A stretch of 64,000 bases of DNA, from the NCBI RefSeq assembly GCF_029960815.1, contig NZ_JASBRE010000014.1, positions 86,154 through 150,153 on the forward strand, read 5' to 3'. Below the pieces are notes generated by a model. That model searched no databases. It had not been told where the DNA came from and was given only the letters and a program-made list of their open reading frames with translations. Source of the stretch: Pseudomonas sp. AL03 (lineage in GTDB: Bacteria; Pseudomonadota; Gammaproteobacteria; Pseudomonadales; Pseudomonadaceae). The position numbers were made by a program, and so were the translations under genes. Of this stretch, positions 8,681 to 17,499 are shown piece by piece. The number at the start of each line of letters is the position of its first letter. Within the stretch, counting starts at the first letter, position 1.

Positions 8681-9583
8681 ATGACAACGTGCAACCCCTT
8701 ACAAGTCCAAGCGTTCAACACCGCCGACGTGGCCGAGCAAATCCGCGCCACACCGGGTTGGGTGCAGCATTATCAGCAAATGTCGCCGGGACATTTCGCA
8801 GGGAGGGTGCGCTATCTGGACCTGCAAGGCGTGGAGATTTACGAGGAACACATGAACACGCGGGTCGAACAGAATTTCAGCGCCCCTGAAGGCTCGCTGG
8901 CGTTCTGTTTCGATCGCAGCGACAACGCGCTCTACGTGTTGAATGGTGAAAGCCGCAACATCTGGATCACCCCGGAGAACTACCAGGAAATCGCCGTGGT
9001 GTTCGGTCCGGCGTTCGTTCAGCGTCACGGTCTGAATGTGGCCAGGCTCGAAGGCCTGTTCATGGCGCCACTGAACTCGGGACAGAACGCGCTGTTCAGT
9101 CGCTGGCTCAGCGGGACGTTAACCCGACTGGCGCAGACGCTCGATCCACCGAGCAAGGACGCGTTGACCCAGCAGTTGCTGGAAGACTGCCTGTACATCC
9201 TCGACAACGCGTGTGTGTGCCTTGATCGCGGAGGTCTACAGCGCCGCGCCGAAGAGCGATCGGTGATGAAACGCATCGGTGAGTGGGCGGCTGATGCCCC
9301 GGAAGAAACCCTGAACCTGCTGGAGCTTTCGCAGGTCGCCGGGGTTTCACTGCGTCAATTGCAGCATGCGTTCAAGGCCTATACCGGGATGACCCCGACC
9401 CATTGGCTGCGCTTGCGTCGACTCAACAGTGCGCGCCGAGAACTGCTCAGCCGCACGGCCAAGGACACCACGGTGGCAGATGTCGCGATGCGTTGGTCGT
9501 TCTGGCATTTAGGAAGATTTTCCAGCAGTTATCGGGCGTTATTTAAGGAATTGCCGAGTGAAACGCTGAAGCGCAGTCGTTAA
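8681..9583 (+). CDS. AraC-family transcriptional regulator
   Basis: 300 residues. The C-terminal 100 residues are a double helix-turn-helix AraC domain: LNLLELSQVAGVSLRQLQHA (first helix-turn-helix, near residue 210) and TTVADVAMRWSFWHLGRFSS (second, near residue 267). The N-terminal 180 residues are an AraC-type sensing domain of unknown ligand. It is divergent from the polyamine gene cluster, with a shared 161-bp intergenic region at 8520-8680 that should hold both promoters, so it probably controls that cluster. The start is the ATG at 8681, which is preceded by a weak AGGT element. Confidence 0.88.
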   Translation: MTTCNPLQVQAFNTADVAEQIRATPGWVQHYQQMSPGHFAGRVRYLDLQGVEIYEEHMNTRVEQNFSAPEGSLAFCFDRSDNALYVLNGESRNIWITPENYQEIAVVFGPAFVQRHGLNVARLEGLFMAPLNSGQNALFSRWLSGTLTRLAQTLDPPSKDALTQQLLEDCLYILDNACVCLDRGGLQRRAEERSVMKRIGEWAADAPEETLNLLELSQVAGVSLRQLQHAFKAYTGMTPTHWLRLRRLNSARRELLSRTAKDTTVADVAMRWSFWHLGRFSSSYRALFKELPSETLKRSR

Positions 9584-9585
9584 TG

Positions 9586-10242
9586 TCATGGCGCAGGAAC
9601 AGGCTTGGCCAATTCGATGCCGGCCGCACTCAATCGCTTCAGGATCTGCAATTAGGCGGTGTACAGCAGGGTTTTGACTTGTTCGGGGTCGATATCCAGA
9701 GGGAACACCAGCTCGAGTGTGGACACCCCTTGGGCGCTACCGCCAATGGTCACATTGGGAAGGTTCTGGGAAATCAGCTGGGAGTTGGGCACGATCAAGA
9801 TCGAGCGGTCACTGAGCTGTATCTCGGTGGCCCTGACATTGATCCGCCGGATATCGCCTTCAACCCCACTGATGCTGATCAGGTCGCCGACCTTGACCGA
9901 ACGCTCGGTGAGCAGAATTAACCCGGAGACGAAGTTCTTGACGATCTCCTGCAAGCCGAAGCCGATCCCCACCGACAACGCACTGACGATCCAGGCCAGA
10001 TTCGTCCATTTGACGCCCGATGAAGACATGTAACCGACCAGCAGGCCAAAAATCGAGATCAAAACAGCGATGCTGACGCCGCTATAAATCACACCCGCCA
10101 GCGTAGTACCAGATTCAGGGGCTTCCCCGGCAATGACCATCGCGCGGCGGGTTTTACTGACGCGTAGCAATAACGCGCCAATAATCAAGATGACGACTAA
10201 TGACACGACACCACGGCTGAAGAGAACCACCTGCGAACTCAT
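9586..10242 (-). pseudogene. Decayed mechanosensitive channel (MscS family)
   Basis: The intact part (196 codons, 10242 to 9652) has the MscS pore and beta domain: ALSVGIGFGLQEIVKNFVSG, LTERSVKVGDLISI and SILIVPNSQLIS. The frame stops after LLYTA (TAA at about 9652) but the same frame then continues as LQILKRLSAAGIELAKPVPAP and stops at 9586. That tail is the normal C-terminal end of this family, so a stop and an internal deletion of most of the C-terminal alpha/beta domain have occurred. The N-terminal sensor region expected in larger homologues is also absent. Confidence 0.7.
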
Positions 10243-10432
10243 CCCCGTCGCATTGGTTATTTGTACCAGCGATATGAGTATCCAGCCTTAATTGCACGCC
10301 GCGAAAAATTGTTATTCGACCGCACAGCCCCCGTGGAGTGGGGGGCGAGGAGGGGTGATCTACAATCTTCTGTGTTGAACTCGGTTCAGAATCACGGTGT
10401 GTGGAGTAGCAAGGGCTCTTTAGGAGGTCATC

Positions 10433-10888
10433 ATGAGAACGTTGTCGTCGATTAGTCTGTGCATCGCACTGTCGGTTTCCTCGACCCAGGGATGGGCGGA
10501 AACGGTCGTGCCGATGAAAGGGCAGAGTTCGCAACAAACCCAAGTGGACATCACCGATTGCCACAACATCGCGGCCAGTCAGAGCGCCTCGACTGCACCG
10601 CCTCCTGCCGGTGGAAGGCTGAAGGGCGCCGCTGTGGGCGCTGCCGCAGGGGCTGCGGGGGCGCAGGTGCGCGGCCGTCAGCACGACGAGTTTTATGATC
10701 GCGTCGATGATGACGTGAAGCAGGACTATCGCCAGAACCAGGCAAAAGGAACCGCGACAGCGGGCGCGGTGGTCGGTGGCTCACGCCAGCGTCAGGAACG
10801 CCGGGCACAGCAGAAAACCAGTGCCGCGACCAGTTCAACGGGCTACACAAGCTGCCTGCAAGGGAAGGGGTATCAGGTTAATCCTTGA
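10433..10888 (+). CDS. Glycine-zipper envelope protein
   Basis: 151 residues with a cleavable signal peptide (MRTLSSISLCIALSVSS...GWA). The central stretch KGAAVGAAAGAAGAQVRGRQ is a glycine zipper; two cysteines lie near residue 43 and near the C-terminus (SCLQGKGY), which could form a disulphide. It has a very strong ribosome-binding site (AGGAGG, 6 bp before the ATG). Related proteins are annotated as YMGG-like glycine-zipper proteins with no firm function. Convergent with the efflux cluster gene, overlapping its 3' end by 16 bp. Confidence 0.75.
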   Translation: MRTLSSISLCIALSVSSTQGWAETVVPMKGQSSQQTQVDITDCHNIAASQSASTAPPPAGGRLKGAAVGAAAGAAGAQVRGRQHDEFYDRVDDDVKQDYRQNQAKGTATAGAVVGGSRQRQERRAQQKTSAATSSTGYTSCLQGKGYQVNP

Positions 10889-11901
10889 GCATTATTTGGC
10901 TGCCGCTGATCGAGCAGATGAACCATCAGACAGGCATACAGCGTCACGGCGATGAACAAGTCCATGCGCACGGCAAACGCGGTGTAAACGTCCTTGCCCG
11001 CTGCGCTGTCCTGAACCGATTGGCCCAGCAGGATAATCAGCGTGATCAGGCTATTGAGCCAGAACCCCGGACTCAATCGCGTGGGATTCAGGGCATACAG
11101 CTTGCGCGCCACTATCAGGCCGAACAGCAGCATCCACAGAAAGAACATCCATAGATGTACAAACAGGCTGAGGGCACACCAGAACAGAATGGCCAGCAAG
11201 CCACCGAGCAACGTTGAACCGACCAGTTCACGACCGGCATGGCGTGTGGTCGTCGTCGAGCTTTGCTGACCCAGGCTGACCGCCTTCAAGATGATCGGCA
11301 GATAACTGGCCGGATCGATCAGCGCCAGCAGGAATGTCGGCAGCACGATCAGGGTGGCACGCAGCGCCACTCGACCGACTTCTTCGTCCGGTAGAACCGG
11401 AGGAGGCGGTGGTGACGGGGCATTGATCGGCTCGGGAAACAGCCAATGACTGAGTGCCAGCACTATGACGGCCAGGAGCAACCCCTTGACCAACGCACCG
11501 ATGACCATCGCGGCCAAATCGAAATCCGCCACACCGGCCGAAGAGATCATGGTCAGGCCAATCACCAGAAAAGTGACAATCAGATTGTTACCGCCACGCA
11601 GTCCAAAACGAAAAGCCAGGAACAGACTGGCGCCGATCAGTAACACGCCGCTGAAAGGGTAATAACGTAGGATCGGGATCAATAACAGGCCGACGCCAGT
11701 GGTCAACATCGCGGTCAGTGCGAGCACTACTCCAGCCTTAAATGGCAGCGCACGATTGAGCGTGGCCAGCAGCAGCAAGCAAAGCACTGGCGCGATAAAC
11801 GGGATCGGCAAACCCAGGCCGAAACTGGTCGCCAGGCACAACGCCGTGCCGGTGGCGAGGCGCAGTGCGCGTTGAACCCGGGGGGGGCGTTCAGTAGGCA
11901 T
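10873..11901 (-). CDS. DUF2955/FUSC-like inner membrane transporter
   Basis: 342 residues with about ten membrane segments in two similar halves separated by a proline-rich loop (PSPPPPPVLPDEE near residue 170). This is the inner membrane partner in aromatic-acid-type efflux systems (AaeB-like, DUF2955 family). It overlaps the stop of the adaptor gene upstream by 11 bp and is third in a leftward operon after the outer membrane factor and the HlyD-family adaptor. The exported substrate cannot be read from the sequence. Confidence 0.82.
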   Translation of the reverse strand: MPTERPPRVQRALRLATGTALCLATSFGLGLPIPFIAPVLCLLLLATLNRALPFKAGVVLALTAMLTTGVGLLLIPILRYYPFSGVLLIGASLFLAFRFGLRGGNNLIVTFLVIGLTMISSAGVADFDLAAMVIGALVKGLLLAVIVLALSHWLFPEPINAPSPPPPPVLPDEEVGRVALRATLIVLPTFLLALIDPASYLPIILKAVSLGQQSSTTTTRHAGRELVGSTLLGGLLAILFWCALSLFVHLWMFFLWMLLFGLIVARKLYALNPTRLSPGFWLNSLITLIILLGQSVQDSAAGKDVYTAFAVRMDLFIAVTLYACLMVHLLDQRQPNNAQGLT

Positions 11902-13030
11902 AGGACAGCCAACTCATCAGTCCCAGGAATACGCGACCGAGCGGGTTGAGCGGGTTGCCCTGGGTGGGGAAGGCCATGACTTCGGCCTGTCCACCGGCCC
12001 GGATGGCGTGACTTTCACGCAGAGTGTTTATTGAGTCAGTAGAAAACTCGATAATCACCGGGAAGCGCTGTGCCGGACGCAGCCAGTCACGGCTGTTCTG
12101 CACACTGGGCAACGTGCCGGGCGCAGGCGTCTGACCCACGCTGACACCGTAGCCGACACTGCGCACGCGGCCCTCGAAAACCTGGCCTGGCAACGCATCC
12201 AGTACTATCGCCACCGCAGTATCGGGCTTCACCAGGCCGAGGTTGTTCTCGGTCATGTCCGCACTGATCCACACATCGCGGATGGCGATCAGGGTCATGA
12301 CCGGGGTACCGGCCGCTGCGAATTGCCCAACGTCAGTGCGCAGGTCCGTGATCAGGCCGGCCGAGCGCGCGCGAATCTGCGTATTGGCCAGGTCCAGTTC
12401 GGCTTTTGAGAGCGCCGTGGCGGCGCTGCGCAGCAGGGCGTTCTCTTCGTCGCTGCCACCTTCCTGCTCTTGCGCACGCTGAACTTCGGCACGGGCGGCG
12501 GCCACCTGGCTGACCGCCTGTTCATGGTTGGCGCGGGACACTTCAAGCAGGCGCACGGATACGGTGCCCGGGTCTTCGCGATACAAACCTTCAAGACGCT
12601 GATTGTCCTGTCGGGCCTTGCGTTCGTTGGCCTGAGCAGCACGCAAGGACGCTTGCGCCGACGCGATTCCGGCAGTGCTGGCACCGATCTGCCGGCGCGT
12701 CGACTCAAGGTCAGCGCGCGCGCGATCGACGGCAATCTGATAGGGCTGAGAATCCACCTCAAACAGGACTTCGCCGGCCTTGACGTCCTGGTTGTTACGC
12801 ACGTTTACACGGGTCACTCGGGCTGCCACTTCCGCGGCCACCGGAATCACAAAGGCACCCACCCGTGCCTGCTGCGTATAGGGTGTGAAGCGGTCCGCCA
12901 ACAGGTACCAGGCCAGGCTCAGGATGATCAACAGCAACACCCACTTGATGCCTTTTTTCGCCGAGTCGGGGGCCGGCGCTGGCGCCTTGGAGGAGGGCGC
13001 GTCGGGGGAGGGCTGCGCGGCTTCACTCAT
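11891..13030 (-). CDS. HlyD-family efflux adaptor protein
   Basis: 379 residues with an N-terminal proline/alanine-rich cytoplasmic tail, one membrane segment (residues about 29-46, KWVLLLIILSLAWYLL), then a biotinyl-lipoyl half (VNVRNNQDVKAGEVLFEVD), a long coiled coil (residues about 90-210) and the second lipoyl half (AGLITDLRTDVGQFAAAGTP). This periplasmic adaptor links the DUF2955 inner membrane protein to the outer membrane factor. The start overlaps the upstream gene by 8 bp, which points to one transcript. Confidence 0.88.
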   Translation of the reverse strand: MSEAAQPSPDAPSSKAPAPAPDSAKKGIKWVLLLIILSLAWYLLADRFTPYTQQARVGAFVIPVAAEVAARVTRVNVRNNQDVKAGEVLFEVDSQPYQIAVDRARADLESTRRQIGASTAGIASAQASLRAAQANERKARQDNQRLEGLYREDPGTVSVRLLEVSRANHEQAVSQVAAARAEVQRAQEQEGGSDEENALLRSAATALSKAELDLANTQIRARSAGLITDLRTDVGQFAAAGTPVMTLIAIRDVWISADMTENNLGLVKPDTAVAIVLDALPGQVFEGRVRSVGYGVSVGQTPAPGTLPSVQNSRDWLRPAQRFPVIIEFSTDSINTLRESHAIRAGGQAEVMAFPTQGNPLNPLGRVFLGLMSWLSYAY

Positions 13031-14579
13031 CTTTTTTTACCTTCTGTGGGATGGGAAAGGCTGGCTGCGCAGCGGTAGGCTCACTCAGAATATCGCCCCA
13101 GTCCGTGCGTTTTTCCATCTGCTTGCGGGTAAGGTAGTCAACGTTCGGCTGGGCGCTGTACCAACCGCCGCCCAGGGATTTGTACAGCGCAATCACATTG
13201 CTCACCGCGTTGCTGCGAGCGATCAAGTAGTTGTCCTGCTGTTCGAACAATGCGCGCTGCGCATCCAGCACCCGCTGGAAATCCGAATACCCTTCGCGGT
13301 ACAGCGAACTGGCCAACACCAGCGAACGCTTGGCCGACACTTCGGCCTCACGCAGGATTCGTTCACGCTCCAGTGATTTGATCAGGCCGCTGGCGGCATC
13401 GTCAGCTTCGCGTGCAGCCTGACGAACCTTGTCGCGGTAGGCCTCGATCAGTTGTTGCAAACGGGCATCCTGCACGCGCACGTTGTTGCTGATCTGGCCG
13501 TGGTCGAACAGGTTCCAGCGCAGACTGGGGCCGCCGATCAGGTCCAGGCTTTTGGAGGTGCCCTTCAGCGTGTCGGCCGACCAGACGATACTGCCCAACA
13601 AGGTCAGTGACGGGTAGAAATCGCTTTCGGCCACGCCGATCAGCGCCGACTGGGCCGCGACATTGAGCTCGGCGGCGCGCACGTCGGGCCGACGCAGCAG
13701 CAAATTGGCCGGAACATCCTGCAACACTGCACGGTCGACCAGCGGGATATATCCTTCATTTTCGATCAACTGCGGCAGCGCGCCGGGCGGCTGACCGATC
13801 AACACGGCCAACGCATTGCGGGTGCGCAACAATTGGTCTTCGAGATTGGGGATCGTGCTCAGCGTGCCCAGGTACTGGGTCTTGGCTTGTTGCAGGTCGA
13901 GCTCGGCAGTCTGACCGCTGTTGAACAACTTATCGGTGATCTCGAAGCTGCGTTTTTGCTGCCTGGCGTTTTCCCGGGCGACACGCAAACGCGCTTCGGT
14001 GGTACGCAGCGAGAAGTAGGTGTCGGCCACTTGCGCCCGCAACAGCACGAGCACGTCTTCATAGTTGGCCTGGGCGGCGAAGTAGCTGGCATCGGACGAC
14101 TCGATGGCACGACTGAAGCGTCCCCAGAAGTCCAGCTCCCAGCCAATGTCAAAACCGGCACTGTATTGCCAGAAATGGCTGTCCTGCGGATTGCTGCCGC
14201 CAGATTGTCTTCGATTGAAGTACAGAATATCGGCGCTGGCCTGCTGCAGTTGCGGGTAAAGCCCGCTTTGGGCGATGCCCAACTGGGCGCGGGCTTCCAT
14301 CACGCGCAGGCCGGCGATCTTAAGGCTGGAGTTGTGTGCATCCGATTCGGCAATCAGGTGGTCGAGAACCGGATCGGCGAAGACTTGCCACCACTGACGC
14401 AGATCCGGGTGAAGCCCGCGTTGGCTGGATTGCTGGAGGGCAGGAGTGTTCCAGTGCTTGACCCATTCTTCGCTGGGCGACTGGAAGTCCGGACCCAGCC
14501 GTACGCAACCACTGAGGCCGAACACACCCAGCAGCAGGAGCTGGCCTGACCGATTCAGCAGAGGTCTACTTGGATGCAT
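13023..14579 (-). CDS. NodT-type outer membrane efflux lipoprotein
   Basis: About 518 residues. The lipobox is at LLLLGVFGLSGCVRLGPDF, followed by two OEP repeats forming the TolC-like trans-periplasmic barrel, with the marker stretches SAGFDIGWELDFWGRF, AQVADTYFSLR and LLLRRPDVRAAELNVAAQSA. The ATG at 14579 is preferred: GGGAAAGGG lies 6 bp upstream. It is the first gene of a three-gene leftward efflux operon. Confidence 0.88.
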   Translation of the reverse strand: MHPSRPLLNRSGQLLLLGVFGLSGCVRLGPDFQSPSEEWVKHWNTPALQQSSQRGLHPDLRQWWQVFADPVLDHLIAESDAHNSSLKIAGLRVMEARAQLGIAQSGLYPQLQQASADILYFNRRQSGGSNPQDSHFWQYSAGFDIGWELDFWGRFSRAIESSDASYFAAQANYEDVLVLLRAQVADTYFSLRTTEARLRVARENARQQKRSFEITDKLFNSGQTAELDLQQAKTQYLGTLSTIPNLEDQLLRTRNALAVLIGQPPGALPQLIENEGYIPLVDRAVLQDVPANLLLRRPDVRAAELNVAAQSALIGVAESDFYPSLTLLGSIVWSADTLKGTSKSLDLIGGPSLRWNLFDHGQISNNVRVQDARLQQLIEAYRDKVRQAAREADDAASGLIKSLERERILREAEVSAKRSLVLASSLYREGYSDFQRVLDAQRALFEQQDNYLIARSNAVSNVIALYKSLGGGWYSAQPNVDYLTRKQMEKRTDWGDILSEPTAAQPAFPIPQKVKKDE

Positions 14580-14697
14580 TAACCCTTTCCCGACCAACGA
14601 AGATCACTGGAGCATAGCCGCCCAAATCGACAGGCGGCTGCTACGCTTTTCAAGCTCCTTCACATCTGCTGCAACCGGCTAAAAAGGTACGACGATC

Positions 14698-15222
14698 ATG
14701 AATAACACCCAGGGCAGTGTTGAACCTCATTCAGCCGGTTGGCGCTTCAAAGTGGGCATAACCATTATCTGCCTGATGTTGGGGTCCTGGCTGATGGTGC
14801 CTGCCGCAGCAGCGGCCGGTGTACCGGGCTCAAAGATCGCTGCGCTGACCGGCGTGCTGTTCATCAGCAACAAGGTTCTGCTGATTCTTGTCATCACCAT
14901 CATGGGCAAGTCGGGCTTCCAGCAACTCAAACGCAGCGTATTCGGTTACGTGTCCACGCTCGCGCCCAAAGCAGATCTCGAAGTAGGGTCGGCTCGTCAT
15001 CGAATCGGCATCGTCATGTTTTGTTTGCCGCTGATCTCATCGCTGCTTGAACCCTACGTCGACAGCCTTTGGCCAGGGCTCAGGCCCAACCTCTGGCAGC
15101 TTCAAGCGTTGGGCGACGCAATGCTGATCGGCAGCTTTTTTGTGCTGGGGGGAAATTTCTGGGAGAAGGTGCGCGCCTTGTTTATTCGCACCGCTCGTGT
15201 GGCAAACACAAATGCGGTGTGA
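14698..15222 (+). CDS. Four-helix membrane protein of unknown function
   Basis: 174 residues with about four membrane segments: ITIICLMLGSWLMVPAAAAA, LFISNKVLLILVITIM, IVMFCLPLISSLLEP and ALGDAMLIGSFFVLGGNFW. It resembles small membrane proteins that NCBI names 'transporter suffix domain-containing protein'; no biochemical role is known to me. It is divergent from the efflux operon with 118 bp between. The region 15223-15412 downstream holds no gene that I can support. Confidence 0.65.
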   Translation: MNNTQGSVEPHSAGWRFKVGITIICLMLGSWLMVPAAAAAGVPGSKIAALTGVLFISNKVLLILVITIMGKSGFQQLKRSVFGYVSTLAPKADLEVGSARHRIGIVMFCLPLISSLLEPYVDSLWPGLRPNLWQLQALGDAMLIGSFFVLGGNFWEKVRALFIRTARVANTNAV

Positions 15223-15410
15223 ATAAAAAAATCGACATAGCAGCTGTGGGCGAGGCAATACGGTGCGTCCCGGCTCTAACAGCTAGCTCTACTAAAGAGC
15301 TATTTAGAATAGTTAATATTAATTGGTTGTATGTTGTAGATAGATGCCATGTATTTAGTGGGTGCTATTTCAAGGCTGGAGAACCCAATCAAAATGACTG
15401 GCAAAAGCTT

Positions 15411-15830
15411 CGATGGTCGAGACCGCGGGCGGCCGGCGCTATTTGATGATATCCATTTATTTATTACTTGCTGACCAAGGATTCGCCGATAGGTCATTTT
15501 CATCTGAATCAATCGCACATCGTGCATTACTACCATCTAGGAGATGCGATTCAGTACAGCCTGATATTTCCGGACGGCACATTGAAAACGGTTGTGATGG
15601 GCAGCGATATCATCGCCGGCCAATGTTTGCAGTTGCGTGTGCCTGGTGGCGTCTGGAAAGCTTCGCAGCTTACAAATGGATTGGCGGGATACGGTCTGAT
15701 CAGTGAAGCGGTTTCACCAGGACTTGATTTGGCAGATATGGAGTTGGGCAGTCAGCAGCAGCTTAGCGAGCAATTTCCGGAGTATGCGGAGCTGTTTGAG
15801 AAGCTAACAAGGAATGATTGGCTGAGGTGA
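15411..15830 (+). pseudogene. DUF985 cupin pseudogene (truncated and frameshifted)
   Basis: From 15468 the frame reads LLTKDSPIGHFHLNQSHIVH and VVMGSDIIAGQCLQLRVPGG, the core of DUF985 cupins (YML079w-like). Upstream, the matching frame is a different one: ETAGGRRYLMISIY at 15418-15459. The two frames join if one copy of a duplicated TTTA (15456-15463) is removed, giving IYYLLTKDSP. The first 30 to 40 residues of a normal DUF985 protein (about 165 residues) are missing. It lies just outside the left end of the prophage. Confidence 0.75.
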
Positions 15831-15879
15831 ATTGAGCGCTTCAAAATCTGCGTGCAACCGGGCTAGTCTCGAAGCATCT

Positions 15880-15998
15880 TGTTACGCGTAATATCGATGA
15901 CGTTATGGTAGCTCTGCCGTCGTGATCGACGAATTTAGCGCCGGGATAATAGCGAAGCTCCGGCGCTGAATTTAGCCATAACGTCCATTATGCGAGGC
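15880..15998. other. Folded attP-like hairpin with inverted dif-like site
   Basis: Two nested inverted repeats form one long hairpin: GACGTTATGG (15899-15908) pairs with CCATAACGTC (15976-15985), and AATTTAGCGCCGG (15932-15944) pairs with CCGGCGCTGAATT (15960-15972). The outer part extends with GCGTAAT (15887-15893) against ATTATGCG. On the minus strand, 15970-15998 reads as a dif-like site: XerC-like arm GCCTCGCATAA, 6-bp centre TGGACG, XerD-like arm TTATGGCTAAAT. The layout is like the CTXphi attP, where ssDNA folds to give a Xer substrate. Function here is inference. Confidence 0.55.
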
Positions 15999-16092
15999 TT
16001 TTCCTGCCTTACTTTCAGACAATTCCTACATCATCAGCGTTGGTTTTTCGGGTAAGGTTGGGCTGACTGGAATACTACTGCTTTGCTTTTTG

Positions 16093-16116
16093 GCCTCCTT
16101 GTATGGAGGCTTTTTT
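16093..16116 (+). terminator. Hairpin plus T-run just before the bacteriocin gene
   Basis: GCCTCC (16093-16098) and GGAGGC (16105-16110) form a 6-bp stem followed by TTTTTT. It ends 22 bp before the bacteriocin start codon, so any transcript from an upstream promoter must pass it. It may insulate the toxin gene or act as an attenuator. Confidence 0.6.
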
Positions 16117-16138
16117 GTATACGAAACAAGGATGTCTT

Positions 16139-17491
16139 ATGGCAAGTAATCAAGGCCCCGGGCCAGCGCCGAACGTCTTACGACCGGCATTAAAGAATGG
16201 TCCACCCAAACGCGCGCCGGATGCTCCAGTAGCTCAAACTCGCGAATACATGCCGCCTCCAAAGCCTGCCCCTCTGGAAAAGCCGGAACCTGCCGGGTGT
16301 TCGTTTACCAAACCTTGCAAGCTGCCTGATGGCTCCATTAATTACGTCAGTCCATCTGGGGCCATTCCCACCGATGCGGTCAAAGAGTATGGCGAGTTTG
16401 CCTTGCTCGGCGGTCGTCAAACGGATGCCTTGGGCAACATCCCGCTTAAGAAAATCAGCGGTAATGCCTTACCTACTGCACTGGGAACCCTCTTACTGGG
16501 CGGGTCGGCTCTTGCCTCTGCCGGTGCATCCTGTGGCGGTCTTTGCACCGCTGGAGCGGCCGTTGCTGCGGGTACAGGGACTGCTGCAACCGGTGCGGGG
16601 ACTGGAGCAGGTGTAGTCACGGCAGGTGTTGCTGCCGGTGCCTTGGCCGGTGTGGTTGCACTGCTCTGGCCATCAAGCCTCGGTGATAGCAGTCTGTACA
16701 CCGACGAACAGCTTAAGTCGCTCAAGGAAGGCCGCACACGTGTTCGGTTGCATATCGAGCAACAAGCCGATGGCACTCTGAAAGGTTACGGTTACAACAC
16801 TCAGAAGCGCCGCGATTGGGAGATGATTCCTGTAGTGCAATTCATTACCCAGGGCGAACAGCAGGTGGCTGATTTTGGTGATGGTGTCACCCTGATTTGG
16901 ACACCTGCCGCCAATCCCTCAGACACGCTAGGAATTCCCGCGCTTGAGGCTGCTCCGCAAGCCCCGCAGATCTGGATTTACCCACCGACAGAACAAGCTG
17001 ACACGATGATCGTTAACCCGATTCATCCGCCTGATTACAAGGATTTTATCCTCATTTTTCCGGCTGGCTCGGGCATAAAACCGCTCTACATCGTGATGAA
17101 CGTGCGCCTCGATCCGGGGACAGTGACAGGGCAGGGGCAGGACGTTTCGGGGATCTGGTTAGCCGGTGCAGGGGCTGGGCTTGGTGCACCGATTCCGACT
17201 CGTATTGCCGATCAGCTCCGTGGCAAAAATTTCAGTAGTTTTGATGCGTTCAGGAAGGCATTTTGGATTGCGGTAGCTAATGACTCTGAGTTAAGTCAGC
17301 AGTTCAGCTCACGCAACCTGTCCGGCATGGCGAAAGGCTTGGCTCCCGCAGCACCGAAAAGTGAGCATGCAGGAAAGCGAATCGCATTCGAGTTGCACCA
17401 CGTAGAATTAATCAAAGACGGTGGTGCTGTGTACGATGCCGACAATCTGCGAGCTGTTACGCCAAGACGTCATATCGACATACATAGATGA
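16139..17491 (+). CDS. S-type pyocin-like bacteriocin with HNH nuclease domain
   Basis: 450 residues from the ATG at 16139, after AAGGATG. The N-terminal 60 residues are proline-rich and disordered; residues about 120-190 are Ala/Gly-rich and hydrophobic (AGASCGGLCTAGAAVAAGTG); residues about 200-340 match the S-type pyocin translocation domain (RVRLHIEQQADGTLKGYGYN, VTLIWTPAANPSD). The C-terminus is an HNH DNase of the colicin E7/E9 type: AFELHHVELIKDGG and the ending VTPRRHIDIHR. It lacks the long coiled-coil receptor domain of classical pyocins. An immunity gene follows after 8 bp. It sits inside the prophage boundaries. Confidence 0.85.
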   Translation: MASNQGPGPAPNVLRPALKNGPPKRAPDAPVAQTREYMPPPKPAPLEKPEPAGCSFTKPCKLPDGSINYVSPSGAIPTDAVKEYGEFALLGGRQTDALGNIPLKKISGNALPTALGTLLLGGSALASAGASCGGLCTAGAAVAAGTGTAATGAGTGAGVVTAGVAAGALAGVVALLWPSSLGDSSLYTDEQLKSLKEGRTRVRLHIEQQADGTLKGYGYNTQKRRDWEMIPVVQFITQGEQQVADFGDGVTLIWTPAANPSDTLGIPALEAAPQAPQIWIYPPTEQADTMIVNPIHPPDYKDFILIFPAGSGIKPLYIVMNVRLDPGTVTGQGQDVSGIWLAGAGAGLGAPIPTRIADQLRGKNFSSFDAFRKAFWIAVANDSELSQQFSSRNLSGMAKGLAPAAPKSEHAGKRIAFELHHVELIKDGGAVYDADNLRAVTPRRHIDIHR

Positions 17492-17499
17492 GGTGAGTA

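Noticed and set aside
15880..15998. Integron attC site
   Set aside because: The core GTTRRRY/RYYYAAC boxes are not matched and there is no integrase or cassette array; the dif-like match is better.
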